From: Streptomyces sp. NBC_00286
Lineage (GTDB): Bacteria; Actinomycetota; Actinomycetes; Streptomycetales; Streptomycetaceae
Direction of reading: 5' to 3'
Assembly: GCF_036173125.1 (NCBI RefSeq)
Contig: NZ_CP108054.1
Span: 8,585,001 to 8,649,000, forward strand
DNA length: 64,000 nt
In this document: positions 20,379-28,899 of the stretch, in pieces
Layout: every line of letters starts with the position of its first letter
Position numbering within the stretch: the stretch's first letter is position 1
Made by a program: the position numbers and the translations under genes
Notes under the pieces: model-generated
The model's database searches: none
Seen by the model: the letters and a program-made list of their open reading frames with translations, nothing else
Told to the model about the DNA's origin: nothing

Positions 20379-20445
20379 GCAACGAATCGCCGTATCAGCC
20401 CCGACATACGCAACGATCGGCCCTCAAACGCGCAACAACATCGCC
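20379..20445 (+). promoter_or_regulatory. Three helically phased direct repeats upstream of davA
   Basis: GCAACGAATCGCC (20379-20391), GCAACGATCGGCC (20410-20422) and GCAACAACATCGCC (20432-20445) lie on the same strand. Their starts are 31 and 22 bases apart, about three and two helical turns. They precede the davA start by 75-141 bases and look like a cooperative regulator site. Confidence 0.5.
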
Positions 20446-20519
20446 TTGTCCGCCCGAAGCCCCCACCCGTACCGTCGATCTGGCCCCCGAACCCCCTCCA
20501 CCCCCGGTGAGGAACACCC

Positions 20520-21317
20520 ATGCGCACCGCCCTGCTCCAGAGCTCCGGACGCCCCGGCTCCGTCGCCGCGAACCTCAAGGTTCTCGACGAGGCCGCGGGG
20601 CGTGCCGCTGCCGCTGGGGCCAGGCTGCTCGTGGCGCCGGAGATGTTCCTGACCGGGTACGCGATCGGGGCGGACGTGCGCCGGTTCGCCGAGCCCGCCG
20701 ATGGGGACGGCGCCGACGCGGTCGCGGAGATCGCCGGGTGGCACGGGCTCGCGGTCGCGTACGGGTACCCGGAGCGCGACGGCGAGACCGTCTTCAACTC
20801 CGCCCAGTTGATCGCCGCCGACGGCACGCGTCTCGCCAACTACCGCAAGACGCACCTCTTCGGCTGCTTCGAGCGCGAGCACTTCACGCCGGGCGACGAG
20901 CCGGTGGTCCAGGCCGAGCTCGGCGGCCTCCGCGTCGGGCTGATGATCTGCTACGACGTGGAGTTCCCGGAGAACGTCCGCGCCCACGCACTCGCCGGCA
21001 CCGACCTCCTCGTGGTACCCACGGCCCAGATGCACCCGTTCCAGTTCGTCGCCGAGTCGGTCGTACCGGTGCGTGCCTTCGAGAACCAGATGTACGTCGC
21101 GTACGTCAACCGGGTCGGCGTGGAAGGGGAGTTCGAGTTCGTCGGGCTCTCCACGCTGGCGGGTCCTGACGGGGTGGCCCGGGCCCGCGCGGGCCGTGGC
21201 GACGAGCTCGTCCTCGGTGACGCGGACCCCGTCCTGCTGGCCGCCTCCCGCGAGGCGAACCCGTACCTGAAGGACCGCCGCCCCGGCCTCTACGGGTCCC
21301 TGAGCCGAACGATCTGA
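20520..21317 (+). CDS. davA: 5-aminopentanamidase (delta-aminovaleramidase), nitrilase superfamily
   Basis: A 265-residue carbon-nitrogen hydrolase with the Glu-Lys-Cys triad E41 (in PEMFLTGY), K110 (NYRKTHLFG) and C144 (MICYDVEFPEN). These flanking motifs closely match, from memory, Pseudomonas putida DavA, which hydrolyses 5-aminopentanamide to 5-aminovalerate. The neighbouring gene resembles DavB, which makes that amide from L-lysine, so the pair forms the first two steps of the aminovalerate route of lysine degradation. The ATG at 20520 follows GGTGAGG. The later enzymes (DavT, DavD) are not in the window. Another omega-amidase substrate cannot be excluded. Confidence 0.88.
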   Translation: MRTALLQSSGRPGSVAANLKVLDEAAGRAAAAGARLLVAPEMFLTGYAIGADVRRFAEPADGDGADAVAEIAGWHGLAVAYGYPERDGETVFNSAQLIAADGTRLANYRKTHLFGCFEREHFTPGDEPVVQAELGGLRVGLMICYDVEFPENVRAHALAGTDLLVVPTAQMHPFQFVAESVVPVRAFENQMYVAYVNRVGVEGEFEFVGLSTLAGPDGVARARAGRGDELVLGDADPVLLAASREANPYLKDRRPGLYGSLSRTI

Positions 21318-21372
21318 ACGACCTCCCCACCCCGCCTCACCCCGAAGCTTTCGCGCAAGGAGTCCGTACCCC

Positions 21373-23082
21373 ATGACGTCCACCGTGCCCAACGCCATCG
21401 AGCACGCAGACAACCACCAGCCGCCGATCACCATGTTCGGCCCGGACTTCCCGTACGCGTACGACGACTTCCTTGCGCACCCCGCGGGCCTCGGCCAGAT
21501 CCCGGCGACCGCACACGGCACCGAGATCGCGGTCATCGGCGGCGGCCTGTCCGGCATCGTGGCGGCGTACGAGCTGATGAAGATGGGTCTGAAGCCCGTC
21601 GTGTACGAGGCCGGTGAGATCGGCGGTCGGCTGCGGACGGTGGGCTTCGACGGGTGCGATCCCTCGCTGACCGCTGAGCTGGGCGCGATGCGCTTCCCGC
21701 CGTCCTCCACGGCGCTCCAGCACTACATCGACCTGGTGGGCCTCGAGACCCGGCCGTTCCCCAACCCCCTTGCCGAGGTGACGCCTTCGACGGTCGTCGA
21801 CCTCAAGGGCGAGTCCCACTACGCCCGGACCATCGACGACCTGCCCGAGGTCTACCGCCAGGTCGCGGCGGCCTGGAACGCCTGCCTCGAAGAGGGCGCC
21901 GATTTTTCCGACATGAACCAGGCAATGCGCGAGCGCGACGTCCCGCGCATCCGCGAGATCTGGGCCGGGCTCGTCGAGAAGCTCGACAACCAGACCTTCT
22001 ACGGCTTCCTCTGCGACTCCGAGGCCTTCAAGTCCTTCCGGCAGCGCGAGATCTTCGGTCAGGTCGGCTTCGGTACAGGCGGCTGGGACACCGACTTCCC
22101 CAACTCGATCCTCGAGATCCTGCGCGTCGTCTACACCGAGGCCGACGACCACCACCGCGGCATCGTCGGCGGCAGCCGCCAACTCCCGCTGCGGCTCTGG
22201 GAACGCGAGCCGCAGAAGATCGTGCACTGGCCGTACGGGACCTCGCTCGCGAAGCTGCACGAGGGGACCCCGAAGCCCGCAGTGACCCGCCTGAACCGCA
22301 CGGCCGGAAACCGGATCACCGTGACGGACGCGAACGGCGACATCCGTACGTACCAGGCGGCGATCTTCACCGCCCAGTCCTGGATGCTGCTCTCCAAGGT
22401 CGACTGCGACGACTCGCTCTTCCCGATCGACCACTGGACGGCCATCGAGCGCACTCACTACATGGAGTCGAGCAAGCTCTTCGTGCCCGTCGACCGGCCC
22501 TTCTGGCTCGACAAGGCCGCCGACGACAGGGGAAACGCAACCGGGCGTGACGTCATGTCGATGACTCTCACCGACCGTATGACGCGCGGTACTTACCTCC
22601 TCGACGACGGTCCGGACCGTCCCGCCGTCATCTGCCTCTCCTACACCTGGTGCGACGACAGCCTGAAGTGGCTGCCGCTGTCCGCGAACGAGCGGATGGA
22701 GGTCATGCTGAAGTCACTCGGCGAGATCTATCCGAAGGTCGACATCCGGAAGCACATCATCGGCAGCCCGGTGACCGTGTCCTGGGAGAACGAGCCCCAC
22801 TTCATGGGAGCGTTCAAGGCCAACCTGCCCGGCCACTACCGCTACCAGCGGCGCCTGTTCACGCACTTCATGCAGGGCCGGCTGCCCGAGGACAAGCGCG
22901 GCATCTTCCTCGCGGGCGACGACATCTCCTGGACGGCGGGCTGGGCCGAGGGCGCCGTCCAGACCGCGCTGAACGCGGTCTGGGGCGTCATGCACCACCT
23001 GGGCGGGGCGACCGACCCTGCCAACCCCGGGCCCGGCGACGTCTACGACGAGATCGCGCCGGTGGAACTGCCCGAGGACTGA
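21373..23082 (+). CDS. davB: L-lysine 2-monooxygenase-like flavin amine oxidase
   Basis: A 569-residue FAD-dependent amino-acid monooxygenase. The dinucleotide-binding motif IAVIGGGLSGIVAAYEL is at residues 52-68. The N-terminal ITMFGPDFPYAYDD, the central VGFGTGGWDTDFPNS and the C-terminal GIFLAGDDISWTAGWAEGA closely match, as I recall them, Pseudomonas DavB (oxidative decarboxylation of lysine to 5-aminopentanamide). The family also includes tryptophan 2-monooxygenase IaaM, but similarity to DavB is higher and the adjacent amidase is DavA-like. It lies 55 bases after davA, with AAGGAG before the ATG, so the two are probably co-transcribed. Substrate is inferred, not proven. Confidence 0.88.
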   Translation: MTSTVPNAIEHADNHQPPITMFGPDFPYAYDDFLAHPAGLGQIPATAHGTEIAVIGGGLSGIVAAYELMKMGLKPVVYEAGEIGGRLRTVGFDGCDPSLTAELGAMRFPPSSTALQHYIDLVGLETRPFPNPLAEVTPSTVVDLKGESHYARTIDDLPEVYRQVAAAWNACLEEGADFSDMNQAMRERDVPRIREIWAGLVEKLDNQTFYGFLCDSEAFKSFRQREIFGQVGFGTGGWDTDFPNSILEILRVVYTEADDHHRGIVGGSRQLPLRLWEREPQKIVHWPYGTSLAKLHEGTPKPAVTRLNRTAGNRITVTDANGDIRTYQAAIFTAQSWMLLSKVDCDDSLFPIDHWTAIERTHYMESSKLFVPVDRPFWLDKAADDRGNATGRDVMSMTLTDRMTRGTYLLDDGPDRPAVICLSYTWCDDSLKWLPLSANERMEVMLKSLGEIYPKVDIRKHIIGSPVTVSWENEPHFMGAFKANLPGHYRYQRRLFTHFMQGRLPEDKRGIFLAGDDISWTAGWAEGAVQTALNAVWGVMHHLGGATDPANPGPGDVYDEIAPVELPED

Positions 23083-23115
23083 GACCGGGCCGGCCGCCTC
23101 ACAGAAACGCGGACG

Positions 23116-24048
23116 TCAGATCCCGGCCGCCCGCGCCGCCGTGAACACCTCGGCGGCCACGTCCTTGAGTTCCTGCGCGTCCCGCGTCGAGGCCTGGAGG
23201 TCGAGGAAGAACTCGTCGAGGCCGACCTCCGCGTGGGCCTTGAGGTCCGTCACGATCTGCTCGACGTTGCCCTGGAAGGGGGCGCGGTCGGCGCCGTCGT
23301 ACGCCTTCGCCATGTACTGGACGCCGTTCACCCGTACCGAGGTCGCGATCGGCTTCGTGCGGCCGCGCTCGGCCGCCATGTCCTGCACCTGCTGCCACTG
23401 TGTGGCGAGTTGGTCGGCTCCCATCGCGATCGGCATCCAGCCGTCGGCGCGGTCGATGAGCCGGGTCAGCGCCTTCTTGCTGTTGGCGGGCAGCAGGACC
23501 GGGATCGGCCGGGCGGGCTTGGGTCCGACCACGGACGGCGCGATCTTGGTGAGGCGGCCCTCGTACGACACCGGGTCCGGGCCCCACACGGCCTGGCACA
23601 CGTCGAGGAACTCGTCCATGACCTGGCCGCGCTCCTCGAACGGAGCGACGCCCGCCGCCGCGTACTCGTCCAGCGACCAGCCGGTGCCGAGGCCCGCCAC
23701 CACCCGGCCGCCACTCGCCGCGTCCAGCGTGCCGAGCGTCTTGGCCAGCCGGAACGGGCCGTGCAGCGGGACGACCAGGACACCCGTGCCCAGCCGGACC
23801 CGCTCGGTGGCCGTGACCGCCAGCGTCAGGGTGACCAGGGCGTCGGGGACACTGCGGTAGTGCTCGGGCCAGGGCAGGCCCGGCACCCCGTACAGGCCCT
23901 GCGTCGCGGGCTCCGGGAACAGGGCGCGCTCGTACACCCACAAGCTCTCGTAGCCGATCTGCTCGGCCGTACGCGCCACATCGGGTACGTCCCGTCCGAT
24001 GTCGTACTGCGGCGCCTGAGGAAGACAGAGACCCAACTTGGTGGCCAT
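23116..24048 (-). CDS. LLM-class, probably F420-dependent oxidoreductase
   Basis: A 310-residue luciferase-like TIM barrel. Typical segments are YESLWVYERALFPEP near the N-terminus, RVRLGTGVLVVPLHGPFRLA and GRVVAGLGTGWSLDEY. This LLM subgroup in actinobacteria generally uses coenzyme F420 rather than flavin, which is an inference here. The ATG at 24048 has AAGGAG seven bases upstream. It is convergent with davB, only 33 bases apart, with no clear terminator between them. The substrate is unknown. Confidence 0.88.
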   Translation of the reverse strand: MATKLGLCLPQAPQYDIGRDVPDVARTAEQIGYESLWVYERALFPEPATQGLYGVPGLPWPEHYRSVPDALVTLTLAVTATERVRLGTGVLVVPLHGPFRLAKTLGTLDAASGGRVVAGLGTGWSLDEYAAAGVAPFEERGQVMDEFLDVCQAVWGPDPVSYEGRLTKIAPSVVGPKPARPIPVLLPANSKKALTRLIDRADGWMPIAMGADQLATQWQQVQDMAAERGRTKPIATSVRVNGVQYMAKAYDGADRAPFQGNVEQIVTDLKAHAEVGLDEFFLDLQASTRDAQELKDVAAEVFTAARAAGI

Positions 24049-24145
24049 GGCTACGCTCCTTCGCGTTGCTTCACATGAGGCAGTTCAACGGTCAACCTAA
24101 CGCCCGCGTACCCCAATTCGGCGGTGCCGAGCCGGTGTGGCCGGA

Positions 24146-24832
24146 TCAATCCGGCAGGGGAGTGAGCAGCATCCGGCTCGCCAGGCCGACGGCCGCATCC
24201 AGGCGGCGGGCGCATTCGTCGGCGAGGTCGGGCAGTGCGCGCAGGGCCCACAGCGCGCGAGCCGCCGACCACGCTCCGTCCCGTGCCCGCTCCAGGCTCC
24301 ACGAGCCGATCAGATGGGTGAGCGGATCGGCGATCTGGAGGACGTCCGGGCCGGGCATCAGATCCTCGCGGATGCGCTCCTCCAGCGTGACGAGGATGTC
24401 TCCCACGTGCTCGAACTCGTCCTCCAAGTCGACGGGTTCGCAGTCGAGCGTACGACAAGTGTCTACGACCGCGAGCGCCAGATCGTGCCCGATGTGCGCA
24501 TTGATGCCCGCGAGCGCGAACTGCAACGGGCGTACGCCGGGATGGCGCCGGAGCTGGAACAGCGGGCGCCAGCAGGCGGGTGGACGGCGCTCTTCGGCCA
24601 CCGCCTCGACGGCGGCGAGATAGTGCTCCGCGAACCGTACGTCCAGCGTGATCGCGGCCTGTGCGTCGGGGAATTGACCGGTGTCCACGTGCCGGTCGAT
24701 CTCCTGGGTGACGGCGAGGTAGACGCGGTTGAAGACCGCGACGCCGTCCCGCTCCGGCCATGTTGCGCTGAGTGTGCGCAAACGAGATACGACCTTGTCC
24801 ACGGGTGTCGCGAAATGTTCCAACTGGACCAT
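24146..24832 (-). CDS. DUF5995-family protein
   Basis: A 228-residue, mostly helical soluble protein. Recognisable family features are FNRVYLAVTQEIDRH near residues 35-49, FAEHYLAAVEA, and ALAGINAHIGHDLALAVVDTC in the middle, with conserved His residues that could bind metal. No signal peptide or membrane helix is present. The function of the family is unknown. It lies upstream of, and co-oriented with, the LLM oxidoreductase (97-base gap), and divergent from the GH6 gene (101 bases). Confidence 0.82.
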   Translation of the reverse strand: MVQLEHFATPVDKVVSRLRTLSATWPERDGVAVFNRVYLAVTQEIDRHVDTGQFPDAQAAITLDVRFAEHYLAAVEAVAEERRPPACWRPLFQLRRHPGVRPLQFALAGINAHIGHDLALAVVDTCRTLDCEPVDLEDEFEHVGDILVTLEERIREDLMPGPDVLQIADPLTHLIGSWSLERARDGAWSAARALWALRALPDLADECARRLDAAVGLASRMLLTPLPD

Positions 24833-24933
24833 GGATGCAGCGTCCCACCCTTAGGGTGTCTAAAGGTCCGACGGGCCGAACGCTTCCCCAGAACGGGGGA
24901 ACGCGCTCGACCGGGAAGAAGGGGGAACACCGA

Positions 24934-26130
24934 GTGTCAGGCAAACGTGCCCGGCGCCTTGCCGATCGCAGGTCCGAGCGCAGACGCGCCGCCCGGCGCG
25001 GCGCCATGGTGTCGGTGGCCTCCGCCGTGGTGGCGGTCGGCACCGCGACGGGGATGATGTCCGCGCTCGACGACCGAGGCGGCAGCGACGAGGCCCGCCC
25101 GGAGGTGACCAACTCCCCGTACCTGGAGCCCGGTCCGGCCGTGCCGACCTCCTCGCCCTCGAAATCCGCCTCGCCGTCCCCCTCGCCGTCCAAGTCGGCC
25201 AAGCCGAGCCCCAAGCCGTCGAAGGCCCCGAAGCCCGAGGCGAAGAAGCCGAAGCCTGTCGCGGTGTCCACGAATCTGTACCGCTACCCCGATTCCCATG
25301 CGCTCCAGTGGGTCGCCGCGAACCCCAACGACCCGCGCCGCGCAGTCATAGAGTCCCGTCTGGCGAATCAGCCGCAGGCAGTGTGGTTCGCGGAGTTCGC
25401 TCCGGACACCATCACCTCGCGGGTCCGTACAGTCACATCCGCTGCCGCTGCCCAGGGGCGCGTCCCGATCGTGGTGCCGTACGCGATCCCGCAGCGCGAC
25501 TGCGGCGGGCCCTCCCAGGGCGGGGCGGGCAGCCTCGGCGAGTACGACGCCTGGATCGACAAGTTCGCGGCGGGCCTCGGTTCCGGAGAGGTCGTCGTGA
25601 TCCTGGAGCCCGACGCCATCGCCCTGGCCGACTGCATGTCCGAAGGGGACCGGGGCGCCCGCTTCGCCTCGTTGGCCCGCGCGGGCCGCGTCCTCAAGAC
25701 CGCGAACCCGAACGCCCGGGTGTACTACGACGCGGGCCACTCCACCTGGCGCGGCGCCGGGACCATGGCCGGGCGGCTGCGCCAGGCAGGCGCCGCCTCG
25801 GCCGCGAGTTCGGACGGCATCTTCAGCAACGTAGCCAACTTCAACGGTACGAACGGCGAGATCGCGTACGTCCGGCAGACCCTGGACGCGCTCGGCGGCC
25901 CCGCGAGCCTCGGCGCCGTCATCGACACCAGCCGCAATGGTGGCCGCACCCCGCCCCCCGGCGAGTGGTGCGATCCGGCGGGCCTCAAGCTGGGCCGGGC
26001 GCCGACCCTGAACACCGGAGAGGCCCGGATCGACGGCTACCTGTGGATCAAGCTGCCGGGCGAGTCCGATGGCTGCCAGGCCGCGCCGGGGACCTTCGCA
26101 CCGGACTACGCCTACGACTTGGCGCGCTGA
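24934..26130 (+). CDS. Glycoside hydrolase family 6 (cellulase-like), exported or membrane-anchored
   Basis: A 398-residue protein. After a very basic N-terminus (RRLADRRSERRRAARRG) comes one hydrophobic segment (about 25-45), which is a signal or anchor. A Ser/Pro/Lys linker follows (about 73-108), then a GH6 domain to the C-terminus. The GH6 aspartates are present: D189 in PQRDCGG and D227 (the acid) in ILEPDAIALADC. So it should cleave beta-1,4-glucan by inversion. There is no cellulose-binding module. The GTG at 24934 follows AGGGGGAA. The last 19 bases overlap the convergent MFS gene. A role in the organism's own beta-glucan at hyphal tips is possible besides cellulose use. Confidence 0.9.
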   Translation: MSGKRARRLADRRSERRRAARRGAMVSVASAVVAVGTATGMMSALDDRGGSDEARPEVTNSPYLEPGPAVPTSSPSKSASPSPSPSKSAKPSPKPSKAPKPEAKKPKPVAVSTNLYRYPDSHALQWVAANPNDPRRAVIESRLANQPQAVWFAEFAPDTITSRVRTVTSAAAAQGRVPIVVPYAIPQRDCGGPSQGGAGSLGEYDAWIDKFAAGLGSGEVVVILEPDAIALADCMSEGDRGARFASLARAGRVLKTANPNARVYYDAGHSTWRGAGTMAGRLRQAGAASAASSDGIFSNVANFNGTNGEIAYVRQTLDALGGPASLGAVIDTSRNGGRTPPPGEWCDPAGLKLGRAPTLNTGEARIDGYLWIKLPGESDGCQAAPGTFAPDYAYDLAR

Positions 26131-27320
26131 ACCGGCTCGTGTGAAGCGACCTCGGCACTCTGCCGGGCGCCGCCGCGCAGCACGCCGGCGAACGCGGCGA
26201 GCCCGAAGGTCAGGGCCGTCACCAGGCCGAAGGACACCACCAGGCTGGTCGCGTCCGCGATCGTGCCGATCGCGGACGGGGCGATCAGGCCCGAGGTGTA
26301 CGTGATGGTGGCGACGCCCGCGATGGCCTGGGCCGGGTTGGGCCCGCTGCGTCCGGCCGCCGCGAAGCAGAGCGGGACGACGACGGCGATACCGAGGCCG
26401 AGCAGCGCGAAGCCGCTCATCGCCACCACCGCGTTCTCGGCCACCACGACGAGCAGTCCGCCGAGGGTCGCGAGGACGCCGCCGACGCGTACGGTGCGGA
26501 CCGGGCCGAAGCGGTCGATCACCCTGTCACCCGCGATGCGCGCGAGCGCCATGGTGAGCGTGAAGCCGGTAGTGGACGCCGCCGCGACCCCCGCCGAACT
26601 GCCCAGCACATCCCGCAGGTAAACCGCCGACCAGTCCAGGCTCGCCCCTTCCGCGAACACCGCGCAGAACCCCACCGCGCCGATGAGCAGCGCGGACCTG
26701 GGCGGCAGCGCGAACCGCGGCGGCGCCTCCTCGTCCTCCGTGGGCCGCAGATCCAGTACGCCCTGACAGGCGGCCACACCGATCAGGGTGAGCGCCACGG
26801 CCGCCAGCGCGTGATGGAGGCGGGCGTCCGAGCCCAGGTGGGCGGCGAGGGTGCCCGCCGCCGAGCCGATCAGGGCGCCCGCGCTCCACCAGCCGTGCAG
26901 GCCGGACATGATCGACTTGTCGAGCCGGGTCTCGACCTCGACGCCCAGCGCGTTCATCGCCACATCGGCCATGCCCGCGGTGGCGCCGTACACGAAGAGC
27001 GCCACGCAGAGCGTGAGCAGGTTCGGCGCGAGCGAGGGGAGCACCAAGGCCAGCGTCCATAGCGCGAGCAGTCCGCGCAGGGCCGCACGGGCACCGAAGC
27101 GATGGCTGATCCCGCTGGCCAGCGGCATCGCCACGGAGGCGCCGATCGCGGGGAACGCGAGCGCCAGGCCCAGCTGGCCCGCGCTCACCGAGGCGTGGTC
27201 CTGGATCCACGGAACGCGGGTCGCGAACGAGCCCGTCACGGCGCCGTGTACGGCGAAGACCGTCGCCACGGCGTACCGGGCGCGCCTCAACTCGCTTTTG
27301 TCGTAGACCACTTCACTCAC
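26112..27320 (-). CDS. MFS transporter, divergent from ROK regulator
   Basis: A 402-residue major facilitator with 12 predicted helices, starting from the GTG at 27320 (MSEVVYDKSELRRARYAV). Helix and loop segments include GASVAMPLASGISHRFGARA and FVYGATAGMADVAMNALGVE. This subgroup is annotated elsewhere as sugar or drug permease. It is divergent from the ROK regulator, and the 130-base gap holds an inverted repeat (27373-27395), so the regulator probably controls it. The 3' end overlaps the GH6 gene by 19 bases, tail to tail. Confidence 0.88.
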   Translation of the reverse strand: MSEVVYDKSELRRARYAVATVFAVHGAVTGSFATRVPWIQDHASVSAGQLGLALAFPAIGASVAMPLASGISHRFGARAALRGLLALWTLALVLPSLAPNLLTLCVALFVYGATAGMADVAMNALGVEVETRLDKSIMSGLHGWWSAGALIGSAAGTLAAHLGSDARLHHALAAVALTLIGVAACQGVLDLRPTEDEEAPPRFALPPRSALLIGAVGFCAVFAEGASLDWSAVYLRDVLGSSAGVAAASTTGFTLTMALARIAGDRVIDRFGPVRTVRVGGVLATLGGLLVVVAENAVVAMSGFALLGLGIAVVVPLCFAAAGRSGPNPAQAIAGVATITYTSGLIAPSAIGTIADATSLVVSFGLVTALTFGLAAFAGVLRGGARQSAEVASHEPVQRAKS

Positions 27321-27372
27321 GTCTCCGGGCCCTCCCTCGCGCCTGGCCGCTCTGCCGATCCGCCGACGTAAA

Positions 27373-27395
27373 CTATCAGGGTCCCTGCCTGATAG
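27373..27395. promoter_or_regulatory. Operator of ROK regulator / MFS divergon
   Basis: CTATCAGG (27373-27380) and CCTGATAG (27388-27395) form a perfect 8-bp inverted repeat with a 7-base spacer. It lies between the divergent MFS and ROK genes, 53 and 56 bases from their starts, and has the size expected for a ROK or NagC-type dimer site. Confidence 0.7.
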
Positions 27396-27450
27396 ATAGC
27401 GGATATCGGGCCCTGGTCGCCTCGCCCCTCCAATCTGGAAGGATCCCGGC

Positions 27451-28629
27451 ATGCCCGCATCTCCGAGTACCGCCCGGGCCATCAATGACCGGCTCGCCCT
27501 GCGGCTGCTGCAGGAAGGTCCTTTGACGGCAGGGCAGTTGAAGCAGCTCACCGGACTGTCCCGGCCCACGGTCGCCGACCTGGTGGAACGCCTCGCGGCC
27601 GCCGGGCTGATCGCGGTCGTAGGAGAGGCGGGGGAGCAGCGACGTGGCCCGAACGCCCGGCTGTACGGGATCGTCGCCGATCTCGCGCAACTGGCCGCGG
27701 TGGACGTACGTACCGAAGGTGTGTCCGTGGTCGTCACGGATCTGCTGGGCTCGGTGCTGGCCGAGGCCTCGGTGCCGATCGGGGACGAGGCGGGCACCGG
27801 GTCCGCCGTCGAGCAGGCGGTCACCCTGGTCGAACGTACGGCCAAGGAGGCAGGGGCCGACAAGCTGCACACGGTGGGGATCGGTGCGCCCGGCCTCATC
27901 GACCCCGCCACCGGTGAACTCCGCGATTCCTCCGGACTGCCCGAGTGGCACCGGCGCCTCGTCGCCGCCCTCGACGACCGGCTCGCGGCCCGCGTCCTCA
28001 TCGAGAACGAGACGAACCTCGCGGCCCTGGCAGAACAGCGCGCCGGCTCCGCCCGCGACCGGGACACCTTCGTCCTCCTCTGGCTCGGGCACGACATCGG
28101 CGCCGCCGTGGTCCTCGACGGCACCCTGCGCAGGGGCGCCTCCGGCGGCACCGGCGAGATCGGCTTCCTCCCGGTCCCGGGAACCGCGGGGCTGCCGTCG
28201 GCGACGGACTGCGGCGGCGGCTTCCACTCCCTCGCGGGGGCGGCGGCCATCGTCGAACTCGCCGAGCGGTACGGGGTGGTGGCGCCCCCATCGCCTCACG
28301 AGCCGCAAGCGGCGGCCCTGGTGCGGGCGGCGGCCGGTGCTGTGCCGGCGAGTGCCGCGGCGGGCCAGTTCCTCGACGTGCTCGCCGATCGTGTGGCCAT
28401 AGGCACCGCCTCCGTGATCGCCGTGCTGGACCCGGGTTGTGTGGTGCTCGCGGGGGAGATCGGGCAGGCGGGTGGCGAGACGCTCGCGGGCCGGGTCCAG
28501 GAGCGGCTCACGCGGATGTCACCGCTGCCCACCGAGGTGCGGGCCAGCTCGCTGGGCGGCGGGGCGGTGCTCCGCGGGGCGTTGCTGATGGCGCGGGAGG
28601 GCGCGCAGGACGAGCTGTTCACGCCGTGA
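27451..28629 (+). CDS. ROK-family transcriptional regulator
   Basis: A 392-residue protein with an N-terminal winged HTH (LTAGQLKQLTGLSRPTVADL, about residues 25-44) fused to a ROK sugar-kinase-like domain. The kinase features are degraded. The catalytic aspartate of the ENDxN motif is glutamate (IENETNLAAL), and the zinc motif CxCGxxGCxE is reduced to TDCGGGFHSLAG. It therefore looks like a ligand-sensing regulator rather than a kinase. It probably represses itself and the divergent MFS gene through the palindrome at 27373-27395, released by a sugar. A 13-bp terminator follows. Confidence 0.9.
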   Translation: MPASPSTARAINDRLALRLLQEGPLTAGQLKQLTGLSRPTVADLVERLAAAGLIAVVGEAGEQRRGPNARLYGIVADLAQLAAVDVRTEGVSVVVTDLLGSVLAEASVPIGDEAGTGSAVEQAVTLVERTAKEAGADKLHTVGIGAPGLIDPATGELRDSSGLPEWHRRLVAALDDRLAARVLIENETNLAALAEQRAGSARDRDTFVLLWLGHDIGAAVVLDGTLRRGASGGTGEIGFLPVPGTAGLPSATDCGGGFHSLAGAAAIVELAERYGVVAPPSPHEPQAAALVRAAAGAVPASAAAGQFLDVLADRVAIGTASVIAVLDPGCVVLAGEIGQAGGETLAGRVQERLTRMSPLPTEVRASSLGGGAVLRGALLMAREGAQDELFTP

Positions 28630-28643
28630 GGCTTCCGGGCAGA

Positions 28644-28686
28644 GACCCGGCGGCGGGGCAAGGGCCTCCGTCACCGCCGCCGGGTC
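28644..28686 (+). terminator. Terminator after ROK regulator
   Basis: A perfect 13-bp stem (28644-28656 with 28674-28686) with a 17-base loop begins 15 bases after the ROK stop codon. Confidence 0.8.
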
Positions 28687-28722
28687 GCTCTTGGGGGCGG
28701 ATCGGTGAACGCAGACCCTAAG

Positions 28723-28758
28723 AGGACTCAAACAGTGCGTCAATAGGTATGGACCAAT
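28723..28758 (-). promoter_or_regulatory. Chitinase-type promoter element without a gene
   Basis: This 36-base block aligns with the block upstream of the GH18 chitinase (43633-43667): both contain AGGACT, CAGTGCGTCAAT and GGACCAAT, with three substitutions in the first 22 bases and one gap. On the minus strand it contains TGGTCCATACCT, close to the 12-base direct repeat known from Streptomyces chitinase promoters. Its orientation predicts a minus-strand gene to its left, but only the ROK terminator and gene lie there. Confidence 0.6.
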
Positions 28759-28899
28759 AGTAAGGCGCCGTGCCCGTGCGGAAGTTGGGCCGTCATGAGT
28801 GTGGCGTGAAGTCCATCGAGATGGTCTGTGAGTCACCCCACAGGAATCGGGTCCGTAGGCATCGATCAGGCGTGGCACACTGGCTCTGTACCAGAAGCA

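Noticed and set aside
20520..23082. Indole-3-acetamide auxin pathway (IaaM plus hydrolase)
   Set aside because: The flavoprotein shares IaaM-type motifs, but its N-terminal and central segments fit lysine 2-monooxygenase better, and the amidase is DavA-like rather than an amidase-signature IaaH.
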